This document shows, in pieces, positions 1 through 4,601 of a DNA stretch of 7,190 nt. Origin of the DNA: DASPPF01 sp032906705 (lineage in GTDB: Archaea; Thermoproteota; Nitrososphaeria; Nitrososphaerales; Gagatemarchaeaceae); the NCBI GenBank assembly GCA_032906705.1, contig JAJTZC010000051.1:1-7190 (forward strand). Direction: 5' to 3'. The notes below the pieces were generated by a model. That model was not told where the DNA came from. It saw nothing but the letters and a program-made list of their open reading frames with translations, and made no database searches. A program made the position numbers and the translations under genes. Position 1 is the stretch's first letter, and each line of letters begins with the position of its first letter.

Positions 1-873
1 GTCGTACCAGGCTCTCCCCATCGCTTCGGTGTTGTAAGCGAACCCCACGCGTCCCTTCTTGTCCACTGTGATCAGGCCAGCGCTACCCGGCCCCCCGCTC
101 CGTGTCATCGCGGCGATGGCCTTCCTGGCAGCCGAGCTCGCGCTTTCCCTCTTCAGGTATTCGCAAGCCCGCCACGACAGAACGTTCCTGATAATCTCCT
201 CGCCGGTGCCCGTCGCGCAGGACGCCCCGGATTTCGCGTCAGCGTAAATCCCTGCCCCGAGAATGGCCGAGTCGCCCACTCTCCCCGGGAGCTTCAGCCA
301 CAGACCCCCGGTGCTCACTGCCGCAGCGGGAACGCCTTCATTGTCAATGGCGACAGCACCCACGGTGTTTCCCTCCTGCAGCCTCCTCATCAGGGCGAGA
401 CTTTGATTGACCTTCCCCCCGGCCCCCGAGAGCGCTTCTTCGAATTTCCGGGCCACGGACTCGGTTGGCTTCAGCTGTTCGACGGGAAGGTTCGCCGCAC
501 GGGCCATGGCAGCGGTCTCCTCGCCTACCATGAGAACGTGACTCGTATTCTCCATCACCCACCTCGCCAGTGAAACTGCTTTGAACGTGGACTCCACTGC
601 GCCGACCCCGGCTCCCCTCAAGCCGTTGCCAGTCATGACGGCTGCGTCGAGCTGGACCCTACCGTCAGCAGTGAGGTAGGCACCTCTTCCCGCGTTGAAG
701 ACACCCGACTCCTCCATCGTTGCCACCGCGGCCACGACGGCGTCCAATGCCGAGCCGTGCCCGACCGTGTTCATCCCAGCTTCCACCGCGTTCTTGAGCT
801 CCCTGAACCTGACGTCGCTGCTTCCAAATTTCCCGCTCCCGGCCCCTCCGTGCACGATGATGTTCGGCTTCAA
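1..873 (-). CDS. Isoaspartyl peptidase / L-asparaginase, Thr-type Ntn-hydrolase (3' end outside window)
   Basis: The family hydrolyses isoaspartyl dipeptides and L-asparagine in the cytoplasm after self-cleavage that exposes a threonine. The frame gives 291 residues here and lacks only a short C-terminus. Seen: N-terminal PNIIVHGGAG, NAGRGAYLT near residue 75, and the cleavage site GN|TVGAVAID with nucleophile Thr170. Downstream are Thr188, Arg198 and Asp201 (in LPGRVGDS) and Thr221, Gly222 and Gly224 (CATGTGEE). These match the E. coli IaaA active-site residues with a constant offset of 9, so the enzyme should be active. There is no signal peptide. The TTG at 873 is chosen because it puts MKPNIIVHGGAG at the N-terminus and lies about 32 bases from a TATA-like element; no ATG is available. 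Diverges from the PadR gene. Asparaginase versus isoaspartyl peptidase preference cannot be decided from sequence. Confidence 0.93.
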   Translation of the reverse strand, partial: MKPNIIVHGGAGSGKFGSSDVRFRELKNAVEAGMNTVGHGSALDAVVAAVATMEESGVFNAGRGAYLTADGRVQLDAAVMTGNGLRGAGVGAVESTFKAVSLARWVMENTSHVLMVGEETAAMARAANLPVEQLKPTESVARKFEEALSGAGGKVNQSLALMRRLQEGNTVGAVAIDNEGVPAAAVSTGGLWLKLPGRVGDSAILGAGIYADAKSGASCATGTGEEIIRNVLSWRACEYLKRESASSAARKAIAAMTRSGGPGSAGLITVDKKGRVGFAYNTEAMGRAWYD

Positions 874-897
874 AATCAGAGAAATGGCCCCGACGGT

Positions 898-913
898 GAG
901 GTATTTAGAAGGT
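898..913. promoter_or_regulatory. Shared bidirectional TATA element
   Basis: The 59-base gap between the asparaginase and padR start codons holds one AT-rich element, read GGTATTTAGAAGG on plus and CCTTCTAAATACC on minus. Its centre (about 905) is 28 bases from the plus TTG at 933 and 32 bases from the minus TTG at 873. Both are near the spacing expected for leaderless archaeal mRNAs. Purine-rich BRE-like bases flank it on either side (GGTGAGG on plus, GGAAACC on minus). No second AT-rich box is present in the gap. Confidence 0.55.
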
Positions 914-928
914 TTCCAGCAGACTCCG

Positions 929-944
929 TGCGTTGATAAGCGCA
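929..944. promoter_or_regulatory. Candidate PadR operator, TGCG-N8-CGCA
   Basis: A 4-8-4 inverted repeat covers the TTG start codon of the padR gene. Known PadR operators are often short inverted repeats with an eight-base spacer (ATGT-N8-ACAT type). The geometry matches but the arm sequence differs. Occupancy would block transcription start, so autoregulation is plausible. Four-base arms can arise by chance, so this is tentative. Confidence 0.25.
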
Positions 945-1304
945 CCCAAAGGAGTCCTAAGACTGGCGGCACTGCGGCTTCTGTCGGAGTCGTCGATGTC
1001 AGGGACAGATCTCTCCTCGCAGGTCGAGCGAGTGACCGGTGGCGAGTGGAAGCCCGGCCCCGGGTCGGTCTATCTTATCCTGGGCGAGCTGCTCAAGAAG
1101 GGCCTGATCTCTGAGCTCCCCAAGCGCGGAGGCAACGTGAGGAGATACGTAATCTCGGCCAGGGGGAAGGAGGAGCTCGCGAAGCTGTCAAAGGCAACGG
1201 AGTCTGACGTCTCGAGACAGCTGAAGCTCCTGGCAGTCTACTGCTCGCTGGCTGGCAAGCCAGAGCTTCAGAAGAAGCTGCAGGCAGTCGGGCTCGGCCT
1301 CTGA
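933..1304 (+). CDS. PadR-family winged-helix transcriptional regulator
   Basis: A 123-residue DNA-binding protein. The winged-helix core covers about residues 6-80: a first helix (GVLRLAALRLLSE), a SGTDLSSQVE helix, the PadR signature WKPGPGSVYLILGELLKKGL at 39-58, and a wing ending in GNVRRYVISARGKEEL. A short C-terminal helix (about 85-120) would dimerise, giving a compact PadR of the small subclass. The TTG at 933 is preferred over an internal ATG at 996, which would delete the first helix; 933 is also 28 bases from the TATA element. PadR proteins usually repress adjacent genes, so the likely targets are itself, the divergent asparaginase and the downstream symporter. The ligand is unknown. 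The family call is firm; the targets are inference. Confidence 0.9.
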   Translation: MISAPKGVLRLAALRLLSESSMSGTDLSSQVERVTGGEWKPGPGSVYLILGELLKKGLISELPKRGGNVRRYVISARGKEELAKLSKATESDVSRQLKLLAVYCSLAGKPELQKKLQAVGLGL

Positions 1305-1313
1305 CCCCGCGGT

Positions 1314-1328
1314 AGAAAGGCTTAGAAC
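1314..1328 (+). promoter_or_regulatory. TATA-like promoter of the NCS1 transporter gene
   Basis: AGAAAGG (BRE-like) is followed by CTTAGAAC. The centre at about 1324 is 29 bases from the TTG at 1353, which fits a leaderless mRNA and supports that start. It suggests the transporter can be transcribed separately from padR, whose stop lies only 48 bases upstream of the transporter start. Confidence 0.4.
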
Positions 1329-1352
1329 GACACAACCGACCTCGCGCATGGC

Positions 1353-2705
1353 TTGGCTGACTCGCCCGCCTCAGTGGAGAAGTTCGGAATAGAGCACATC
1401 CCGGAGGGCGCCCGACACGGAGCGCCAAACCGGACGTTCACCCTCTGGTTCGCGGCCAACCTCACAGTCGCCGACTACATAATCGGCGTTCTCACGACCG
1501 CGGCGTTTGGATTGACAGTCGCTCAGGCCGTGCCTGTCCTGCTCCTGGGCAACCTGCTGGGCGGTCTGTTCCTCGGCCTCTCCGCAGCGATGGGGCCGAA
1601 GGTGGGGTTCCCGCAGATGTTCTCTTCCCGGGCGTCCTTCGGGAGGCGGGGTAACTACGCTCCCGGAGCCTTCAACTGGGTGAGCACGGTCGGCTGGTTC
1701 ACGGTAAACACAATCCTCGGGGCAGAGGCAGTGCAGGCGGTTGCCCCCTCCGCAAACTTCGGGCTGGTGGCATCGGTGCTCGTGGCGCTGCAGGTTGTCA
1801 TTGCAGTGTATGGCCACGACTTCATCCAACTCTTCGAGAGGGTCATGTCCGTCGTACTGGGCTCGCTCTTTATCTTTGTCTTCATCTTGACGCTGCCTCA
1901 TCTTAGCGCAGTCTTCGGACTACCCGCTGTCGCAAATGAGGAAACCGGCCTCGGAGTCGCGGCATCGGCGGGGACCCTCGCGACTGTCTTCGCGATATCC
2001 TTCTCATATCTTATGAGCTGGTCACCGTACGCCTCCGATTACTCCAGGTACATGGCGCCCTCGACCTCCGCCCGAAGGGTGGCCGCGTACGCCCTCGCCG
2101 GCGGGGCCGTTGCTTCCTTCGCAGTCGAACTGATCGGTGCACTGGTCGGTTCGATCAACGCCGTGCCCACGATTGGAGGGCTCTACTCGTTCGCGGGCCA
2201 GTTCGGCTGGGTAGCGATGCTTACCGTCGTTCTGGGCGCGATGGCGGCCAACGCGCTCAACATCTACACCAACGCGCTCTCCGCGCTCGTCCTCGACGTC
2301 AGGGCCAGGCGTGCGACCCTGGTGGTTGCAGGAGGGATTGTGGGCCTTTCGCTGGCCCTGCTCGCTGGCGCATCGTTCGAGTCATTTTTCGAGAACTTCC
2401 TGCTCGCGCTCGACTACTGGATTACGCCCTGGCTTGCCATAGTGCTGGTTGACTACTACGTGAAGCGACGCACCACGGTCGCGGCCATAGAGCGCGCCTC
2501 GTCGTTCGACTTCCCAGCCATTGGAATCTATGCGCTCTCGATCCTCGTCTCCGTACCCTTCATGGTTCCTCCCTCGGCGCTCCCCTATCCGGTGGGTGCG
2601 CTCGCCTCACTGTTCGGGGGCGCGGACTTCAGCTACTTCATCTCCTTCGTCCTGGCGGCCGTCCTAACGCTCTTGGTGCGCCGCAGGTCACTCGCAGCCG
2701 GGTAG
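1353..2705 (+). CDS. NCS1-family nucleobase:cation symporter (cytosine/purine permease type)
   Basis: A 450-residue integral membrane protein, a normal length for the NCS1 (CodB/Fcy2-type) family, whose members take up cytosine, purines, allantoin or hydantoins with Na+ or H+. Seen: a short hydrophilic N-terminus, then FTLWFAANLTVADYIIG leading into TM1, the family motif GPKVGFPQMFSSRASFG at 81-97, and SWSPYASDYSRYM around 223-234 (ASDYSRY at 227-233, typical of NCS1). About 12 hydrophobic segments reach residue 443, with a short basic tail (RRRS). The TTG at 1353 is chosen because the nearby ATG at 1348 is in another frame that soon stops. It follows padR on the same strand by 48 bases and faces away from the asparaginase, suggesting salvage of nitrogen compounds. 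The substrate cannot be read from the sequence. Confidence 0.93.
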   Translation: MADSPASVEKFGIEHIPEGARHGAPNRTFTLWFAANLTVADYIIGVLTTAAFGLTVAQAVPVLLLGNLLGGLFLGLSAAMGPKVGFPQMFSSRASFGRRGNYAPGAFNWVSTVGWFTVNTILGAEAVQAVAPSANFGLVASVLVALQVVIAVYGHDFIQLFERVMSVVLGSLFIFVFILTLPHLSAVFGLPAVANEETGLGVAASAGTLATVFAISFSYLMSWSPYASDYSRYMAPSTSARRVAAYALAGGAVASFAVELIGALVGSINAVPTIGGLYSFAGQFGWVAMLTVVLGAMAANALNIYTNALSALVLDVRARRATLVVAGGIVGLSLALLAGASFESFFENFLLALDYWITPWLAIVLVDYYVKRRTTVAAIERASSFDFPAIGIYALSILVSVPFMVPPSALPYPVGALASLFGGADFSYFISFVLAAVLTLLVRRRSLAAG

Positions 2706-2739
2706 CCCTTCTTCAACCAATGCGTATTGAACATTCAAC

Positions 2740-2752
2740 CTCAGGCTTTTAT
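2740..2752 (+). promoter_or_regulatory. TATA-like promoter of the four-cysteine protein gene
   Basis: CTTTTAT at 2746-2752 has its centre 28 bases before the GTG at 2777. This argues for GTG 2777 over the in-frame ATG at 2720, which has no AT-rich box at the right distance upstream. Confidence 0.45.
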
Positions 2753-2776
2753 CCGAACTCGGGGAGAGGAATCCCC

Positions 2777-3040
2777 GTGTCGACCGCGAAGTTTCAAGTC
2801 CCTGTCTTCGCTCCAACGAAGCCGAAGAAGGTCCCTAAGGTGGTCACCGAACAGCTCAAGGGCGGGGCCAGCCCGAAGCTGATATCACGCATGAAGAAGG
2901 AGAGCGTGAACTGCCCGGTCGCGAAGACGGAGGTCGCTTTCCTTGTCTGCTTCAGCTGTCCTTCGTTTCTAAATCGCATCAGCGGGGTCGTGGGCTGCGC
3001 CGGAGGCAAGGGTCCACCTCAAGAGTGGCTGATCAGCTGA
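2777..3040 (+). CDS. Small four-cysteine protein, function unknown (putative metal binding)
   Basis: An 87-residue protein. The N-terminal half is Lys/Pro-rich and probably flexible (VFAPTKPKKVPKVV). The C-terminal half carries NCPVAKTEVAFLVCFSCPSF and a later GC, giving C46-X11-C58-X2-C61-X12-C74. That spacing suggests one zinc or iron-sulfur site around a CxxC knuckle. Codon use supports the frame: Lys is nearly all AAG and third positions are G/C-rich. The GTG at 2777 is chosen from the TATA spacing; an ATG at 2720 would add 19 residues of unlikely composition. I cannot assign a named family. A nucleic-acid or protein-binding accessory role is a guess from size and basic charge. Confidence 0.7.
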   Translation: MSTAKFQVPVFAPTKPKKVPKVVTEQLKGGASPKLISRMKKESVNCPVAKTEVAFLVCFSCPSFLNRISGVVGCAGGKGPPQEWLIS

Positions 3041-3044
3041 CGCC

Positions 3045-3312
3045 GTGAAAGCGCTGGAAGGCAAGCAATTATGGATCAGCTTGGTCGAGAACTTTTTCCG
3101 CGCCAACGGATGGGTTCCCACAACGGTGCGTTCGCTCGGAGCCAGCTCGGGAGCCCTCAGCACTGGCGATTCTCGGGGTTGCCGGGAACTTTGTCATAGG
3201 GCATCGCGACGGTCAGGTCACGACCTATGTTAGGGCTACACTCCTTGCCCAGCCCTGCTACGCCGCCCGTCCATCCGGACCTAAGGAGGGCCGCGCCCGC
3301 GGGAGCGACTAG
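3045..3312 (+). pseudogene. Probable frameshifted small gene
   Basis: From a GTG at 3045, four bases after the previous stop, the frame reads KALEGKQLWISLVENFFRAN and on to GWVPTTVRSLGASSGAL with G/C-rich third positions to about 3165. After that the frame becomes Arg/Cys/Ser-rich and stops at 3233. From about 3160 the next frame (codons at 3166, 3169...) instead reads ALAILGVAGNFVIGHRDGQ and VTTYVRATLLAQPC, has better third-position GC, and stops at 3312. A single indel between about 3150 and 3170 would join the two halves into one roughly 88-residue protein with a short hydrophobic stretch. No family is recognised. It could equally be non-coding DNA or a sequencing error. Confidence 0.3.
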
Positions 3313-3369
3313 GCGGGGTGTTGCGAGCCCTGGAGAGACCGGCGAGTTGGAACCTAGATTGTTGCTTCA

Positions 3370-3384
3370 CAACCCTCTAATATT
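3370..3384 (+). promoter_or_regulatory. TATA-like promoter of the C2H2 gene
   Basis: TCTAATATT at 3376-3384 is centred about 29 bases before the ATG at 3409, and no Shine-Dalgarno motif precedes the ATG. A leaderless transcript is expected. Between 3313 and this box I see no other signal. Confidence 0.5.
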
Positions 3385-3408
3385 CGCGTTTGCGTTTGAC
3401 TACTTCGC

Positions 3409-3627
3409 ATGACTCCGGGAGGCGAGAGCGGACTCTACAAATGCAAGCTGTGCAGGGTGCACTTCTTCGACAGGAATGCGCTGATAAAGCATCTCAAGAC
3501 CGAGCACGAGCCCTTGGAGATTGTGTCATTCGCTGCGGTGACCATGATTGACGAAGAGGACCGCGACGCCTCCGCCGCCGAGTTCAACAGAAGGTTCCAG
3601 GGACTGAAACGAATCATCGACAGATAG
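3409..3627 (+). CDS. Single C2H2 zinc-finger microprotein
   Basis: A 72-residue protein with one classical finger at residues 10-33: YKCKLCRVHFFDRNALIKHL continuing to EH. The ligands are Cys12, Cys15, His28 and His33 (C-X2-C-X12-H-X4-H), with the usual hydrophobic core residues Phe19 and Leu25. The rest is an acidic patch (DEEDRD, 48-53) and a basic amphipathic C-terminal helix (FNRRFQGLKRIIDR). One finger rarely gives sequence-specific DNA binding alone, so it may act as a dimer, bind RNA or a protein partner, or bind DNA with the basic tail. Archaeal genomes, especially Nitrososphaerota-like ones, encode many such proteins of unknown role. The ATG at 3409 is supported by the TATA spacing. 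It converges with the FUN14-like gene across a 76-base gap. Confidence 0.85.
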   Translation: MTPGGESGLYKCKLCRVHFFDRNALIKHLKTEHEPLEIVSFAAVTMIDEEDRDASAAEFNRRFQGLKRIIDR

Positions 3628-3703
3628 GCTCCGGCGAGCTTGGCTGGCCCCCATATCGCATAGGCTGTCCTGTCACCAACTGCGCCGAAGAACCCCCGGG
3701 GAC

Positions 3704-4012
3704 TCAGCCCCTGAAGAAACCGACTACCAGCCCCAGTACGAACGTCAGAGAAGAGTAGGGCAAGTACCCTGATATGCGCGTTAGCTGGCCAGAGTAGGAC
3801 TCTCCGGACCTCACCAATGCCAAGACCGGTCCTAGGACCTGGTTGGGGCTCAACATTCCTAGCGCGATCAGGACGATGATGAGGGCCGCGATTGCGAGCC
3901 CGACCTTCAGAAGACCCTTCGCTATCAGCCCGACCAAGAACCCTATGATAAGCGGGACCAACAGTGCAGCGAGAAACGAGGTAGACAGGTCGGGCGGCAG
4001 CAACGTGACCAT
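3704..4012 (-). CDS. FUN14-like small membrane protein
   Basis: A 102-residue hydrophobic protein with about three membrane segments, near residues 13-31, 34-54 and 84-100. It shows the small FUN14-type pattern: a Gly-rich first segment ending in a basic turn (PLIIGFLVGLIAKGLLKVG), a second hydrophobic helix, a hydrophilic loop, and a C-terminal LPYSSLTFVLGLVVGFFRG with the terminal G-F-x-x-G-F-x-x-G feel of the family. FUN14 is known as the eukaryotic mitophagy receptor family FUNDC1; archaeal members have no established function. The ATG at 4012 is preferred over the ATG at 4027 because it lies about 26 bases from the minus-strand TATA box, while 4027 is only about 12 bases away. The family assignment is from pattern recognition and should be treated as likely, not certain. 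Confidence 0.75.
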   Translation of the reverse strand: MVTLLPPDLSTSFLAALLVPLIIGFLVGLIAKGLLKVGLAIAALIIVLIALGMLSPNQVLGPVLALVRSGESYSGQLTRISGYLPYSSLTFVLGLVVGFFRG

Positions 4013-4033
4013 CAATCTGGAATTCATTCCAGC

Positions 4034-4047
4034 CCTTATTTGCCTTG
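4034..4047 (-). promoter_or_regulatory. TATA-like promoter of the FUN14-like gene
   Basis: On the minus strand AAGGC (BRE-like) is followed by AAATAAGG. The centre is about 26 bases before the ATG at 4012, which decides between the two in-frame ATGs. Confidence 0.5.
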
Positions 4048-4200
4048 TGAAGGAAGCCTCCTGTCGGCGGGGGCCAGGTCACTGCAAGCGGGATTCTCCT
4101 TAGACAGTTTTGTGAAATAATTCGACCTCGTTTTGCAAGTCATGGGCAAGGCTTGAAGGAGACCCAAAAACGTGGGTGGTATCCCGAAGTCGCCTCCACC

Positions 4201-4221
4201 TCGCCAAGTTGAACTTGGCGA
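4201..4221. repeat. Perfect 10-base inverted repeat with one central base
   Basis: Arms TCGCCAAGTT and AACTTGGCGA flank a single G. As DNA it is an odd-length palindrome suited to a dimeric protein. As RNA it folds into an 8-bp stem with a UUGAA loop. No U-rich run follows, so it does not look like a simple terminator. Confidence 0.8.
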
Positions 4222-4373
4222 AGCCTACACCTGTGTCCCGGCCGAGAAAGATATGTCGGCAGAAGGCCGCAGCACAGACCTTCCGCCAATCTTCAAAAGG
4301 CGTCGGAGTGGAAACGCTAACGAATAGGGCCAGCTTGCGACAGCGCTTCTACTGACCCACCTAGACCTCGATT

Positions 4374-4398
4374 GGACTTTTTGGAAAACCAACAGTCC
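4374..4398 (+). repeat. Hairpin with AAAA loop
   Basis: An outer stem GGACT/AGTCC and an inner stem TTGG/CCAA close an AAAA loop, separated by a two-by-one internal loop. Nine pairs in 25 bases make it the best RNA-like hairpin of this gene-less region. It is not followed by a T-run. Confidence 0.5.
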
Positions 4399-4567
4399 CC
4401 GGACAAAATCCTCGTGAAGACTCCAAGGTCAAGACTGTAAGACTATACTGCGTCGTGGCATCAGACGACCATAGGCGGGTTGTTCGGTGTCGGCCCAAAA
4501 GGGAAGCCATGTACCGAGTTTTGATTTGTGAAGGTTCGAGCGGCCAATGGCCACAAAGTGACGCGGG

Positions 4568-4601
4568 AAAAAAAACTGGCCCATTAACGAATATATATAT
4601 T
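4568..4601 (+). promoter_or_regulatory. Promoter region of the coiled-coil gene (two candidate boxes)
   Basis: An A-tract (GGGAAAAAAAAC, centre about 4571) lies 29 bases before the TTG at 4600, the leaderless spacing. A stronger-looking (AT)5 run at 4591-4600 abuts the start codon. If the latter were the TATA box, transcription would begin near 4622, inside the reading frame, and translation would have to begin at an internal start near 4669-4672 that cuts into the first membrane helix. The A-tract is therefore favoured, without certainty. Confidence 0.35.

Larger units (their letters stand above)
4104..4599. other. 496-base gene-less region rich in small hairpins
   Basis: No open frame of useful length or coding-like composition was found on either strand, and I found no tRNA, SRP RNA or RNase P signature. 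It does contain a TATA-like GTGAAATAATT at 4112-4122, a 21-base palindrome (4201-4221), and hairpins at 4162-4177, 4374-4398, 4452-4469 and 4492-4508. Three AAGACT hexamers lie at 4417-4444, and an 11-base palindrome GGCCAATGGCC at 4542-4552. It may be a structured RNA, a long regulatory region for the 4600 gene, or decayed DNA. Confidence 0.5.

Noticed and set aside
695..1114. Plus-strand frame overlapping the asparaginase and PadR genes
   Set aside because: Antisense to a conserved enzyme and out of frame with PadR; no motif of its own.
1371..1901. Minus-strand frame of 176 codons opposite the transporter
   Set aside because: Its Glu/Arg/His-rich sequence is a shadow of hydrophobic transporter codons.
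2720..2776. Upstream ATG extension of the four-cysteine protein
   Set aside because: The TATA-like box lies inside this stretch and positions transcription at the GTG at 2777.
3693..3712. GGGG/CCCC hairpin around the stop codon of the FUN14-like gene as a terminator
   Set aside because: The stem is only four bases, the stop lies in its loop and no T-run follows; likely chance in GC-rich DNA.
3435..4082. Long minus-strand frame of 215 codons across the C2H2 and FUN14-like genes
   Set aside because: It is Arg/Gly/Pro-rich without family features and lies antisense to the C2H2 gene and out of frame with the membrane protein, both of which have clear motifs and promoters.
4531..4557. GGTTCGAGC resembling a tRNA T-loop
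   Set aside because: The flanking bases cannot form the T-stem and no acceptor or anticodon arm is found nearby.
4104..4599. CRISPR array or insertion-sequence remnant
   Set aside because: No regularly spaced repeats, no terminal inverted repeats or transposase-like frame; the inverted repeats are local hairpins.
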